Positions 25,659 to 34,059 of a DNA stretch of 64,000 nt are shown piece after piece. The DNA is from Streptomyces cupreus (lineage in GTDB: Bacteria; Actinomycetota; Actinomycetes; Streptomycetales; Streptomycetaceae). Made by a program: the position numbers and the translations under genes. The stretch's first letter is position 1. Every line of letters begins with the position of its first letter. The notes beneath the pieces were generated by a model. That model ran no database searches, was not told the origin of the DNA, and was given only the letters and a program-made list of their open reading frames with translations. The stretch spans positions 124,001 through 188,000 of the forward strand of contig NZ_JACMSF010000007.1 of the NCBI RefSeq assembly GCF_014257025.1, given 5' to 3'.

Positions 25659-26711
25659 ATGGAGACCTTCGAGAGCCTCGTCCGTGCCGAGTTCGCCCCG
25701 GAGCACACCTACCTCAACACCGCGAGCAACGGCCTCCTGCCGGCCCGCACCGTCGCCGCCGTACAGGAGGCCGTGCGGATGCGGGCCGAAGGGCGGCCGA
25801 TCGGCTCCCTCTACGAGGACGCCGAGCGTGTCCGGGCCGCCTTCGCCCGGCTGGCCGGGGTGCCGGTCGAGCGGGTCGCGATGGGGGCCTCGGTCGCCGA
25901 GTACGGCGGGCTGATCGCCGCCTCGCTGCCCGCCGGAGCCGAAGTCCTCACCGCCGAGGCCGACTTCGCCTCCCTGGTGAACCCCTTCCACATGCGCGGC
26001 GATCTCAAGGTGCGGGCCGTCCCGCTGGAGCGGCTCGCCGAGTCGGTCCGGCCGGGCACCGCGCTCGTCGCGGTCAGCTCCGTGCAGTCCGCCGACGGCC
26101 GCCTCGCCGATCTGCCCGCGGTGCGCGAGGCGGCCTCCGCGCACGGCGCCCGGACGTATGTGGACGCCTCCCAGTCCGCGGGCTGGCTGCCCATGGAGGC
26201 CGGCTCCCACGACTTCCTCGCCGCCGTCGGCTTCAAGTGGCTCATGGGCCCGCACGGCAACGCCTTCTTCGTCACCCCCGAGGACTTCGGCGGTCTGACC
26301 CCACTGCTCGCCGGCTGGGTCGCGGGCGAACTGCCCTGGGAGAGCTGCTACGGCCCGGTCGAGGAACTCGCCCACTCCGCACGCCGGTTCGACGTGAGCC
26401 CCTCGCTGCTCACCTACTCCGGCCTGAACGCCTCCCTCTCCCTCATCGAGGAACTCGGCGTCGACGCCGTCCACGCCCATGACCTCGCCCTCGCCGACCG
26501 CTTCCGGGACGGACTCGCCGACCTCGGCCACACCCCGATCCCGTCCCCGGGCTCGGCGATCGTCTCCGTCCCCCGACTCGGCCACCGCCAGCCCGAGTTG
26601 AGCGAGGCCGGCATCGAGGTGTCCAACCGCGCGGGCAACTTGCGCGCCGCCTTCCACCTCTACAACACCCTCGCCGATGTCGACCGGCTGCTGGACGCCC
26701 TGTCGGCCTGA
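25659..26711 (+). CDS. Class V PLP-dependent aminotransferase / cysteine desulfurase-like protein
   Basis: 350 residues from ATG 25659; an earlier ATG at 25623 has no ribosome site. It shows the fold-type I start TYLNTASNGLLP, cofactor-binding TYVDASQSAGWLP with the Asp, and Lys193 in AVGFKWLMGPHGNAF as the Schiff-base lysine. The active Cys loop of true cysteine desulfurases is not obvious, so an aminotransferase or lyase role (for example isopenicillin-N-epimerase-like) is more likely. No pathway neighbour helps to set the substrate. Confidence 0.8.
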   Translation: METFESLVRAEFAPEHTYLNTASNGLLPARTVAAVQEAVRMRAEGRPIGSLYEDAERVRAAFARLAGVPVERVAMGASVAEYGGLIAASLPAGAEVLTAEADFASLVNPFHMRGDLKVRAVPLERLAESVRPGTALVAVSSVQSADGRLADLPAVREAASAHGARTYVDASQSAGWLPMEAGSHDFLAAVGFKWLMGPHGNAFFVTPEDFGGLTPLLAGWVAGELPWESCYGPVEELAHSARRFDVSPSLLTYSGLNASLSLIEELGVDAVHAHDLALADRFRDGLADLGHTPIPSPGSAIVSVPRLGHRQPELSEAGIEVSNRAGNLRAAFHLYNTLADVDRLLDALSA

Positions 26712-26751
26712 ACCACTGGCGCGGGCCCGGCCGGGACGCTAGGAAGGGCAC

Positions 26752-27357
26752 GTGGAGTCCACGGGCGATACGTCGGTACCGCCGGCCGCCGACGCGGAGG
26801 TGCACCGGCGGCTGATCTACGGCGACGAGTCCGCGCTGGCCGAGGTGTACACGGCGTACGGACCTCTGGTGCGGCGGATCGCCGTGCGGGTCACCCACGC
26901 CCCGGCCGCCGCCGAGGACGTGGCGCAGGAGGTCTTCGCCCAGCTGTGGAGCAGACCGTACGCCTACGACACGCGCCGCGGCTCGCTGCGCACCTGGCTG
27001 TCCATGCTGGCCCACCGGCGGGCCGTGGACTGGGTGCGCAGCGAGGCCCGGCACCGCAAACACGCCCACGCCGACGACTCCGCCCTGCACACCGTCCCGG
27101 AGCCGGGACCCGGCCCCGACGAGACCGTGGTCGACCGGGAGCGCTCCCTGCTGCTGCACACCGCGCTCGCCGAACTCCCCCAACCCCAGCGGGAGGTGGT
27201 GCACCTCGCCTATTTCGCGGGCCGCACCTACCGCCAGGCCGCCGTGGAACTCGGCATTCCCGAGGGCACCGCCAAGACCAGACTGCGCACCGCCCTGCGC
27301 ACCCTGGCCGAAACGCTGGCCGACCCACCCGACCCCGCGCTGGAAAGAGGCGCATGA
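26752..27357 (+). CDS. ECF RNA polymerase sigma factor
   Basis: 201 residues from GTG 26752, with GGAAGGG about 3-8 nt upstream. Region 2 is YGPLVRRIAVRVTHAPAAAE followed by VAQEVFAQLWSRPYAYDTRR, and region 4 is LPQPQREVVHLAYFAGRTYR plus LGIPEGTAKTRLRTALRTL. The arrangement resembles the SigK/SigL branch of actinobacterial ECF factors. The anti-sigma gene follows after 40 bp with its own strong ribosome site. Its stress signal is not evident, though the partner suggests a thiol- or metal-linked signal. Confidence 0.9.
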   Translation: MESTGDTSVPPAADAEVHRRLIYGDESALAEVYTAYGPLVRRIAVRVTHAPAAAEDVAQEVFAQLWSRPYAYDTRRGSLRTWLSMLAHRRAVDWVRSEARHRKHAHADDSALHTVPEPGPGPDETVVDRERSLLLHTALAELPQPQREVVHLAYFAGRTYRQAAVELGIPEGTAKTRLRTALRTLAETLADPPDPALERGA

Positions 27358-27397
27358 TGGCGGTAGGGACCTGTGCCGCACGGGAAGGAGGCGCTCG

Positions 27398-28399
27398 GTG
27401 ACCGAGCACGACGACGTACGCGATCTGCTGGCCGCCTGGGCCTTCGGCGCCCTGGACCCGGCCGACGCCGAGCGGGTCCCGCCGCACCTCGCCGGGTGCG
27501 AGAGCTGCGCGGCGGAGGCCGAGCGGCTGCGCGAGACGGTACGGCTGCTCGACGGCCCGCCCATCGGCGGACTGCCCGCCCGCCCCGCCGCCGGACTCCC
27601 GCCGGCCCTGCTCTCCCGGCGCCCGGCCGCACCCCGCACCGCCGCGCACGCCGCGCCCTACGCCGCCGCCGTCCGGGGCCTGCGCGCACTCCTGCCCGAG
27701 GCGGAGGGCCGCTGGGCCACGCCGGTGGTGCACGACTGGGACGTGCACGCGACCGTCGCCCATCTGCTGGCCGCCGACGAGGCGCTGGCCGGGCGGCTCG
27801 GCATCGCCGCGCGGGTCCCGGCCAGCGTGCTTCCGCAGGACACCCGCTGGGAGGATGCCTGGAACCGGCGTACCGCCGACGTCATCGCCCACGAGCACGG
27901 CCGTACGCCCGAGGAGACGGTGGCCGACTGGGCGGCGCAGGCCGACGCGCTGCTCGCCACGCCCGAGGCACGCGACGGGGAACTCGCGGCGCGGGCCGAG
28001 ATGTTGATGGGGATCCGGCTGCCGATCGCCGACCACTTCGTGGTGCGCGCCTTCGAGACGTGGATCCACACCGACGACATTGGCCGGGCGCTCGGGCTCG
28101 TGGTTCCGCCGCCGCCCGAGGAGCACCTGGAGCGGCTGGTGCGGCTCGCCGTCCGCGTCCTCGGGCTTGCGCTCGGGCCCGACGCGGCGCCGGTGCTGTT
28201 CTCCGTCAGCGGCGGCGAGCAGTGGGTGCTGGGCTCCGCCGACGAGCCCGTGCAGGCCGAACTGGCCCTGGACCCCGTCGACTTCTGCCTCCTCGTGGGC
28301 GGACGGTGCACGCCCGAGGAGGTGCCGAGGGGCGCCACGGGCGACGCGGCCGCCGTACGGAACGTACTGGAGACGGCCGCGTCGCTGGCGTGGCTGTGA
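27398..28399 (+). CDS. Zinc-finger anti-sigma domain fused to a DinB/maleylpyruvate-isomerase-like domain
   Basis: 333 residues from GTG 27398 with GGAAGGAGG upstream. The first 50 residues are a ZAS (zf-HC2) domain with His30-x3-Cys34-x2-Cys37 (PPHLAGCESC). After a Pro/Ala linker (residues 58-80) comes a four-helix DinB-like domain (HDWDVHATVAHLLAADEALA, RLPIADHFVVRAFETWIHTD) of the mycothiol-dependent maleylpyruvate isomerase group, then a C-terminal domain usual in that group. There is no membrane segment. It is encoded with the ECF sigma factor, so it should bind and release it. The catalytic-type domain may sense mycothiol or a metal; that part is inference. Confidence 0.82.
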   Translation: MTEHDDVRDLLAAWAFGALDPADAERVPPHLAGCESCAAEAERLRETVRLLDGPPIGGLPARPAAGLPPALLSRRPAAPRTAAHAAPYAAAVRGLRALLPEAEGRWATPVVHDWDVHATVAHLLAADEALAGRLGIAARVPASVLPQDTRWEDAWNRRTADVIAHEHGRTPEETVADWAAQADALLATPEARDGELAARAEMLMGIRLPIADHFVVRAFETWIHTDDIGRALGLVVPPPPEEHLERLVRLAVRVLGLALGPDAAPVLFSVSGGEQWVLGSADEPVQAELALDPVDFCLLVGGRCTPEEVPRGATGDAAAVRNVLETAASLAWL

Positions 28400-28402
28400 G
28401 GG

Positions 28403-28435
28403 CTACTTCACCGGGGTGAAATCCCTCGCCCCGAT
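28403..28435. repeat. Duplicate of the ectD 3' end
   Basis: Minus-strand reading gives IGARDFTPVK and a stop, nearly identical to the true end of ectD at 28483-28515 (IGARDFTPVR and a stop). The two copies are 80 bp apart and separated by a G/C palindrome (CCGGGGGACACCCCCCGG and CCCGGCCGGG, about 28445-28476). This looks like a tandem duplication or a target duplication around a short inserted element. Confidence 0.75.
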
Positions 28436-28482
28436 ACTGCATTCTCCGGGGGACACCCCCCGGACCCCCGGCCGGGTTCGGC

Positions 28483-29367
28483 TCACCGGACTGGAGTGAA
28501 ATCCCTCGCTCCGATGAACGTCGGCCGCCGTACGGGAGCCGCGAACGGCTCGACGGCCTTGTTCTCCACGCTGTTGAACACGATGAAGACGTTGCTGCGC
28601 GGGAACGGCGTGATGTTGTCGCCCGAGCCGTGCATGCAGTTGCAGTCGAACCAGGTCGCCGAACCGGCCCGGCCGGTGAACAGCCGGATGCCGTGCCGGG
28701 CGGCGAGCGAGGTCAGCGCCTCGTCCGAGGGCGTGCCCGCGTCCTGCATCTGCAGGGACTTCTTGTAGTTGTCCTTCGGCGTGGCCCCCGCGCAGCCGAG
28801 GAACGTCTTGTGCGACCCCGGCATGATCATGAGCCCGCCGTTGGTGTCGTAGTTCTCGGTCAGCGCGATCGAGACGGACACCGTGCGCATGTTCGGCAGA
28901 CCGTCCTCGGCGTGCCAGGTCTCGAAGTCCGAGTGCCAGTAGAAGCCGCTGGCCCCGAACCCGGGCTTGACGTTGATCCGGGACTGGTGGACGTACACGT
29001 CCGAGCCGAGCAGCTGCCGGGCCCGTCCGACGACGCGCTCGTCGCGCACCAGGGAGGCGAACACCTCGCTGATCCGGTGCACCTCGAAGACCGACCGGAT
29101 CTCCTTGGACTGCGGTTCGATGATGGAGCGTTCGTCGGCACGGATCTCCGGGTCGGCGACCAGCCGTTCCAGCTCCTGCCGGTAGACGGCCACCTCGTCG
29201 TCGGTGATGAGCTGCTCGACGGCGAGGAAGCCGTCGCGCTCGTACGCCTGGAGGTCCGGGACCGATATCGGGCCCGGCGCGCCGGGCGGGGACCAGACGA
29301 CCGGGTCCTTGCGCGGGGTCGACACCTCGGTGGCGCCTCGGCTCGGGTACAGATCAGTCATCGTCAT
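28483..29367 (-). CDS. ectD: Ectoine hydroxylase
   Basis: Converts ectoine to 5-hydroxyectoine with 2-oxoglutarate, oxygen and Fe(II). The 294-residue protein carries the EctD signature FYWHSDFETWHAEDGLPNMR, with the His-x-Asp iron ligands, and the distal His in NCMHGSGDNITPF. GGAGG lies about 11 nt upstream of the ATG at 29367, 7 bp after the ectC stop. It is the last gene of ectABCD. Its 3' end is duplicated 80 bp downstream, so the present C-terminus may not be the ancestral one; only the last residue (Arg versus Lys) differs. Confidence 0.97.
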   Translation of the reverse strand: MTMTDLYPSRGATEVSTPRKDPVVWSPPGAPGPISVPDLQAYERDGFLAVEQLITDDEVAVYRQELERLVADPEIRADERSIIEPQSKEIRSVFEVHRISEVFASLVRDERVVGRARQLLGSDVYVHQSRINVKPGFGASGFYWHSDFETWHAEDGLPNMRTVSVSIALTENYDTNGGLMIMPGSHKTFLGCAGATPKDNYKKSLQMQDAGTPSDEALTSLAARHGIRLFTGRAGSATWFDCNCMHGSGDNITPFPRSNVFIVFNSVENKAVEPFAAPVRRPTFIGARDFTPVR

Positions 29368-29373
29368 GATGCG

Positions 29374-29808
29374 TCACACCTCCTCGGGCTCGGTGAGCTG
29401 GGGGTCCCCCCAGTCTTTTGGATCTGGGGGAGGATATACGCCGTTCTCGTCGTGGTCCTCCCGGCCGGTCACCGGCGGGTTGAAGACACAGATGCAGCGG
29501 AAGTCCTGCTTCACCCGCAGCGTGTGCCTCTCGTGGCCGTCCAGGAGGTACATGGTCCCGGGCGTGATCGTGTGGGTCAGCCCGGACTCGTGATCGGTCA
29601 GTTCGGCCTCGCCCTCGACGCAGACGACCGCCTCGATGTGGTTCGCGTACCACATCGACGTCTCCGTACCCGCGTACAGGATCGTCTCGTGCAGCGAGAA
29701 CCCGACCCGCTCCTTGGCGAGGACGATGCGTTTGCTCTCCCATGTGCCGGATGCGGACCTCACATGCCGGTCGGTGCCTTCGATGTCCTTGAACGAACGG
29801 ACGATCAC
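29374..29808 (-). CDS. ectC: L-ectoine synthase with a C-terminal in-frame insertion
   Basis: Closes N-gamma-acetyl-diaminobutyrate to ectoine; cupin fold. GTG at 29808 gives [16 protein letters not shown], the usual EctC start, and 144 residues, about 12 longer than EctC proteins I know. The core is normal ([54 protein letters not shown]). The extra residues [12 protein letters not shown] lie between GVY and LTEPEEV and are encoded by a 36-bp palindrome (29398-29433). The tail is usually disordered, so the enzyme may still work. Same operon as ectB (19-bp gap) and ectD. Confidence 0.93.
   Translation of the reverse strand: MIVRSFKDIEGTDRHVRSASGTWESKRIVLAKERVGFSLHETILYAGTETSMWYANHIEAVVCVEGEAELTDHESGLTHTITPGTMYLLDGHERHTLRVKQDFRCICVFNPPVTGREDHDENGVYPPPDPKDWGDPQLTEPEEV
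29398..29433 (+). repeat. In-frame G/C palindromic element, copy 2 (in ectC)
   Basis: 36 bp, 12 codons. On the plus strand it reads CTGGGGGTCCCCCCAG, a 10-nt loop, then CTGGGGGAGG; CCCCCAG at 29407-29413 pairs perfectly with CTGGGGG at 29424-29430. It lies antisense to ectC, unlike copies 1 and 3, which are in sense orientation, yet keeps the frame. Confidence 0.75.
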
Positions 29809-29827
29809 GGTTCTGGACGCCTCCTGC

Positions 29828-31099
29828 TCAGTTGGTTTCTCGTACGGCACGGGCGAGGACGCTGAGGCCCTCGTCCAGTTCTTGGGGGGTGACGGTGAGG
29901 GCGGGCAGCAGCTTGACGACCTCGCTCTCGGGTCCTGACGTCTCGATGAGCAGCCCGAGGTCGAAGGCGCGCCGCGCGATCCGGTCGGCGCGGGACTTCT
30001 CGTGGAACTCCATGCCCCAGACGAGACCGCGGCCGCGGTACTCCTTGATGTCGGCGAGGTTCTCCTCGCAGATGGCGATGAGCGCCTGCTCGACCTGCTC
30101 ACCGCGGGCCCGGGTCTGCTTCTCCATCGCCGAACCGTCGGCCCAGTAGGTCTCCAGGGCGGCGGTGGCGGTGACGAAGGCGGGGTTGTTGCCGCGGAAG
30201 GTGCCGTTGTGCTCGCCCGGCTCCCAGATGTCCAGCTCGGGCTTGAACAGACAGAGCGACATGGGCAGTCCGTAGCCGCTGATGGACTTGGACACGGTGA
30301 CGATGTCCGGGGTGATGCCGGCCTCCTCGAAGGAGAAGAAGGCGCCGGTACGGCCGCAACCCATCTGGATGTCGTCGACGATCAGCAGCATGTCCTGCCG
30401 CTCGCACAGATCGGCCAGCGCCCGCAGCCACTCGGGCCGCGCGACGTTGATGCCGCCCTCGCCCTGCACGGTCTCCACGATCACCGCGGCCGGCTTGTTG
30501 AGCCCGGAGCCCTGGTCCTCCAGCAGCCGCTCGAACCACAGGAAGTCCGGGACCCGGCCGTCGAAGTAGTTGTCGAACGGCATGGGCGTGCCGTGCACCA
30601 GCGGGATCCCGGCACCGGCGCGCTTGAAGGCGTTGCCGGTGACGGCGAGGGAGCCCAGCGACATCCCGTGGAAGGCATTGGTGAACGAGACGATGGCCTC
30701 GCGCCCCTTCACCTTCCGCGCCAGCTTCAGCGCGGACTCCACGGCGTTGGTGCCCGTCGGCCCCGGGAACATGACCTTGTACGGCAGATCACGCGGCCGC
30801 AGCACAAGGTCCTGGAAGGTCTGCAGGAAGGCCCTCTTCGCACTGGTCGACATGTCGAGCCCGTGCGTGACGCCGTCCCGCTCCAGGTAGTCGAGCAACG
30901 CCCGTTTCAGGACCGGGTTGTTGTGCCCGTAGTTCAGTGATCCGGCGCCGGCGAAGAAGTCCAGGTACTCGTGGCCGTCCTCGTCGTACATACGGCTGCC
31001 ACGCGCACGGTCGAAGACGGTGGGCCAGCCTCGGCAGTAGCTGCGCACCTCGGACTCCAGGGTCTGGAAGACGCTGAGGTCGGGCTGGGTGATGGTCAC
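29828..31099 (-). CDS. ectB: Diaminobutyrate-2-oxoglutarate aminotransferase
   Basis: Makes L-2,4-diaminobutyrate from aspartate semialdehyde, the first step of ectoine synthesis. It is a class III PLP enzyme of 423 residues, with [20 protein letters not shown] near the start, [20 protein letters not shown], the cofactor Asp in [15 protein letters not shown], and the Schiff-base lysine in [14 protein letters not shown]. It starts 30 bp after the ectA stop. Confidence 0.97.
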   Translation of the reverse strand: MTITQPDLSVFQTLESEVRSYCRGWPTVFDRARGSRMYDEDGHEYLDFFAGAGSLNYGHNNPVLKRALLDYLERDGVTHGLDMSTSAKRAFLQTFQDLVLRPRDLPYKVMFPGPTGTNAVESALKLARKVKGREAIVSFTNAFHGMSLGSLAVTGNAFKRAGAGIPLVHGTPMPFDNYFDGRVPDFLWFERLLEDQGSGLNKPAAVIVETVQGEGGINVARPEWLRALADLCERQDMLLIVDDIQMGCGRTGAFFSFEEAGITPDIVTVSKSISGYGLPMSLCLFKPELDIWEPGEHNGTFRGNNPAFVTATAALETYWADGSAMEKQTRARGEQVEQALIAICEENLADIKEYRGRGLVWGMEFHEKSRADRIARRAFDLGLLIETSGPESEVVKLLPALTVTPQELDEGLSVLARAVRETN

Positions 31100-31129
31100 G
31101 ACGAATCGCTCCTCGATGCGTGGGGGAGG

Positions 31130-31636
31130 TCAGTGGGTGAGGGGACCGATGCGGTAGAGGACTTCGGGTTCGTGCGGCCCGTCGGGGAACAGGCTGGTGT
31201 CGAACAGCACCTCGCGCTCCAGGGCGGCGCCGTGCCGTTCGGCGAAGGAGGCGAACAGCCGCTCCGAGGCGGTGTTGCCGGGCGTGATGGTGGTCTCGAC
31301 GCGGGTGACGCCGTACTCGCCGCCGACCCGGGCGACGAGCCCGTCGAGCAGGGCGGCGGCGATCCCGCGTCCGCGGTACGCGTCGTCCACGGCCACCTGC
31401 CAGACGAGCAGGGTGTGCGGACGGTCCGGCCGTACGTAGCCGGTGACGAAGCCGACCGGCTGCCCGTGCTCGTCGCGCGCGACCGCCGTGGTGCCGGCGA
31501 AGTCGCGGCACCACAGCAGATAGCTGTAGGACGAGTTCAGATCGAGGGCCTTGGAGTCTCTGGCGATCCGCCACAGCGCGGCGCCGTCGGCCACCGTTGG
31601 CCGGTCGATTTGCAGGTCTGCTTGTGCGGCAGTCAT
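31130..31636 (-). CDS. ectA: L-2,4-diaminobutyrate N-acetyltransferase
   Basis: GNAT-fold enzyme that acetylates diaminobutyrate, second step of ectoine synthesis. The 168-residue protein shows LDLNSSYSYLLWCRDFAGTT (EctA signature), the acetyl-CoA motif VDDAYRGRGIAAALLDGLVA, and TITPGNTASERLFASFAERH. It is the promoter-proximal gene of ectABCD. The 322-bp upstream gap is AT-richer than its surroundings, as expected for a regulated promoter, but I cannot name clear -10/-35 boxes. Confidence 0.96.
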   Translation of the reverse strand: MTAAQADLQIDRPTVADGAALWRIARDSKALDLNSSYSYLLWCRDFAGTTAVARDEHGQPVGFVTGYVRPDRPHTLLVWQVAVDDAYRGRGIAAALLDGLVARVGGEYGVTRVETTITPGNTASERLFASFAERHGAALEREVLFDTSLFPDGPHEPEVLYRIGPLTH

Positions 31637-31877
31637 GCGAATTGAACTTACCGAGGGAAATTCAAAAATGCACGGGTGTACGGGGTTACGTGAACGGGGT
31701 CGATGTGTTATCCGCGCGAGGGGTCAAACACCCGATTTGCCCGTGATATACAGTGCAAATCGGTCGGGATGTGGAACGCGTCACAGCCATGTAATCTGCA
31801 CGAGACCTGTCCGAATTACTCCGATTGGTGTTCGCGAAATCTTTGCGTTTAGCTCGAAAGAAAGCGGGCAGAAGAGA
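31637..31877. other. ect promoter region, no clear motif
   Basis: Unusually AT-rich stretch for this genome upstream of ectA. It holds runs such as AAATTCAAAAATGC and GCGAAATCTTTGCG. No coding signal and no confident promoter boxes were found. The far part of the gap holds hairpins belonging to the next gene. Confidence 0.4.
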
Positions 31878-31922
31878 CCGGGGAGCTGCCCCGGAAAAGG
31901 AATTCGGAATTACGCCGAATTC
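31878..31922. terminator. Double hairpin downstream of the small unknown gene
   Basis: CCGGGG at 31878-31883 pairs with CCCCGG at 31889-31894, and GAATTCGG at 31900-31907 pairs perfectly with CCGAATTC at 31915-31922. It lies just after the stop of the minus-strand gene at 31959 and could insulate it from ectABCD. Confidence 0.6.
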
Positions 31923-31958
31923 AGGTCCCGGTAACTCCGTCGATGCGCACAGCTACCG

Positions 31959-32321
31959 CTACCGCCGGCCGCCCTCCACGGCCCGCACCGCGCCCTCGAC
32001 ATCCACCGTCAGCACGGTGATGTCCCGGCACGCGTCTGCCGCGGCGGCGACGCGGGCGGGGGCGGTGGCGCTGGGCGGGGGTCTGGACCCGTACAGCAGC
32101 GCGCGGCGGCCGCCGTCGATCCAGCGTTCCTTCCAGTCCAGCAGCGACAGGTACGAGCGGCGCGGGGCCTGAGGGTTGACCCACCCCTTCCTGGACCTCG
32201 CCCCGCTGAGCGCACCGGCCCGTACGGCCAGACCTTCGGCGACCGCCACCCGAGCGCGCCCCTCGCTCCCCGACTTCTTAGGCCGAACGCCCCCGGCGGC
32301 CATGGGTTTGGTTTGAGGCAC
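31959..32321 (-). CDS. Small basic protein of unknown function
   Basis: 120 residues. GTG at 32321 is preferred because AAGGAG stands 8 nt upstream; an ATG six codons later is possible. The N-terminal half is rich in Lys, Arg and Gly (RPKKSGSEGRARVAVAEGLA). The middle has WVNPQAPRRSYLSLLDWKER and WIDGGRRALLYG, and the C-terminal half is Ala/Val-rich. No membrane segment or known domain is recognised. It is divergent from the amino-acid ABC operon, and the TTTGAGGCACTCAAA palindrome covers its start codon and the -35 box of that operon. Confidence 0.65.
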   Translation of the reverse strand: MPQTKPMAAGGVRPKKSGSEGRARVAVAEGLAVRAGALSGARSRKGWVNPQAPRRSYLSLLDWKERWIDGGRRALLYGSRPPPSATAPARVAAAADACRDITVLTVDVEGAVRAVEGGRR

Positions 32322-32326
32322 TCAAA
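32312..32326. promoter_or_regulatory. Palindromic operator candidate
   Basis: TTTGAG, GCA, CTCAAA forms a perfect 6-3-6 palindrome. It overlaps the -35 element of the ABC transporter promoter and the GTG start of the divergent small gene, so a protein bound here could control both. Confidence 0.5.
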
Positions 32327-32340
32327 CTTCTCCTTATAAT
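32313..32340 (+). promoter_or_regulatory. Housekeeping-type promoter for the amino-acid ABC operon
   Basis: TTGAGG at 32313-32318 and TATAAT at 32335-32340 with a 16-bp spacer, 35 bp before the GTG of the binding-protein gene. The -10 is a consensus match, rare in DNA this GC-rich. Confidence 0.65.
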
Positions 32341-32375
32341 CGGAAGGCACAGTTCCCGTACAGGAGGCTCCCCCC

Positions 32376-33221
32376 GTGAAGACGACCCTCGGGCGCCGGA
32401 CCCGCATTCTGGCCGCCACCACCGCGACGGCCGGGCTGGTGCTCGTGGCCGGCTGCTCCTCGGACGACGACGGCGGCAGCGGTACCAAGACCGCCGCCGG
32501 TGGCGTCGAGCTCGTCAAGGCGGGCCAGCTCACCACCTGCACCCACCTGCCCTACCCGCCCTTCCAGTCGGAGATCGACGGCAAGGTGCAGGGCTTCGAC
32601 GTCTCGCTCATCGACCTCGTCGCGGACGACCTGGGCGTGAAGCAGGAGATCCTCGACACGCCGTTCGAGAACTTCAAGACCGGCGCGTTCCTCAACTCCG
32701 GCGAGTGCGACCTGGCCGCCGCCGGCATGACCATCACCGAGGAGCGCAAGAAGAACGTCGACTTCTCGGACCCGTACTTCGAGGCCACCCAGGCCGTGCT
32801 GGCCGACAAGGACAGCGGCATCACGTCCTTCGCCGACCTCAAGGGCAAGAAGGTCGGCGCCCAGGCGCAGACCACCGGCGAGGACTACGCCAAGGACCAG
32901 GGCCTGGACCCGGTCTCCTTCGAGTCCTCCGACGCCGTCCTCAACGGTCTGCGCACCGGCCAGGTCGACGCCGTCGTCATCGACTACCCGGTCGTCCAGG
33001 GCTGGCTGAAGGACAAGGCCAACGCCGACGCCTTCGAGATCGCCGACAACATCAACACCGGCGAGCAGTACGGCTTCACGGTGAAGAAGGGCAACACCAA
33101 GCTCCTCGCCGCCATCAACAAGATGCTCGCCGACGCCAAGGCCGACGGCACGTACAAGGAGATCTACGAGAAGTGGATCGGCCCGTACGACGAGTCCGCC
33201 GCCTCGCCGTCGGCGTCCTGA
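32376..33221 (+). CDS. Polar amino-acid (glutamate-type) ABC transporter binding lipoprotein
   Basis: 281 residues from GTG 32376 with AGGAGG about 8 nt upstream. The lipoprotein signal ends in LVAGC (Cys near residue 28) followed by SSDDDGGSG. The family 3 binding-protein fold shows CTHLPYPPFQSEIDGKVQGF, DVSLIDLVADDLGV and VDFSDPYFEATQAVLADKDS. It feeds the permease and ATPase encoded directly downstream. Specificity for glutamate or another polar amino acid is inferred from the family. Confidence 0.92.
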   Translation: MKTTLGRRTRILAATTATAGLVLVAGCSSDDDGGSGTKTAAGGVELVKAGQLTTCTHLPYPPFQSEIDGKVQGFDVSLIDLVADDLGVKQEILDTPFENFKTGAFLNSGECDLAAAGMTITEERKKNVDFSDPYFEATQAVLADKDSGITSFADLKGKKVGAQAQTTGEDYAKDQGLDPVSFESSDAVLNGLRTGQVDAVVIDYPVVQGWLKDKANADAFEIADNINTGEQYGFTVKKGNTKLLAAINKMLADAKADGTYKEIYEKWIGPYDESAASPSAS

Positions 33222-33225
33222 CCCC

Positions 33226-34059
33226 ATGGCCGATACAGACGTACAACTCCAGCCGAAGAAAAAGGGACTGACCCGGCGTCAGAAGCGCAAGCTGTCACGC
33301 GGCATCCAGTACACGGTCTTCGTCGCGGCCGTGATCGCCTTCGCGGTCGCGGCCGACTGGGACCGGCTCCAGAACCAGTTCGCCCAGGCGGACATCGCCG
33401 AGCAGATGTTCCCGGACATCATCACGCTGGCGCTGAAGAACACCGTGCTGTACACCTTGTCCGGCTTCGCCTTCGGGCTGGTCCTCGGCATGGTGATCGC
33501 GCTGATGCGGCTGTCGTCCGTGGGCCCGTACCGCTGGTTCGCCGGGGTGTACATCGAGATCTTCCGCGGCCTGCCGGCCCTGCTGATCTTCATCTTCATC
33601 GGCGTGGCCGTACCGCTGGCCTTCCCCGGCACGGAGATCCCCGGCGGCACCTACGGCAAGGTCGCGCTCGCGCTCGGCCTGGTGGCGGCCGCGTACATGG
33701 CCGAGACCATCCGCGCGGGCATCCAGGCGGTGCCCAAGGGACAGATGGAGGCGGCTCGCTCGCTGGGCTTCTCGCCCGCCCGCGCGATGGTCTCGATCAT
33801 CATCCCGCAGGCGTTCCGAATCATCCTGCCGCCGCTGACCAACGAACTCGTCCTGCTCTTCAAGGACTCCTCGCTGGTGCTGTTCCTCGGTGTCACCCTG
33901 GAGGAGCGCGAGCTGTCCAAGTACGGCCGTGACCTGGCCAGCACGACCGCCAACTCCACTCCGATCCTCGTCGCGGGCCTGTGCTACCTGCTGGTCACGA
34001 TCCCGCTCGGCTTCGTCGTGCGCCGTATGGAGGCCAAGGCCCAGGAGGCCGTGAAGTGA
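33226..34059 (+). CDS. Amino-acid ABC transporter permease
   Basis: 277 residues, with a basic N-terminus and about five or six membrane segments. It has the HisM/GlnP-type NTLLY-like [19 protein letters not shown] and the EAA loop [20 protein letters not shown] that contacts the ATPase. It begins 4 bp after the binding-protein stop and its own stop overlaps the ATPase start in a GTGA. Only one permease gene is present, so it probably acts as a homodimer. Confidence 0.93.
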   Translation: MADTDVQLQPKKKGLTRRQKRKLSRGIQYTVFVAAVIAFAVAADWDRLQNQFAQADIAEQMFPDIITLALKNTVLYTLSGFAFGLVLGMVIALMRLSSVGPYRWFAGVYIEIFRGLPALLIFIFIGVAVPLAFPGTEIPGGTYGKVALALGLVAAAYMAETIRAGIQAVPKGQMEAARSLGFSPARAMVSIIIPQAFRIILPPLTNELVLLFKDSSLVLFLGVTLEERELSKYGRDLASTTANSTPILVAGLCYLLVTIPLGFVVRRMEAKAQEAVK

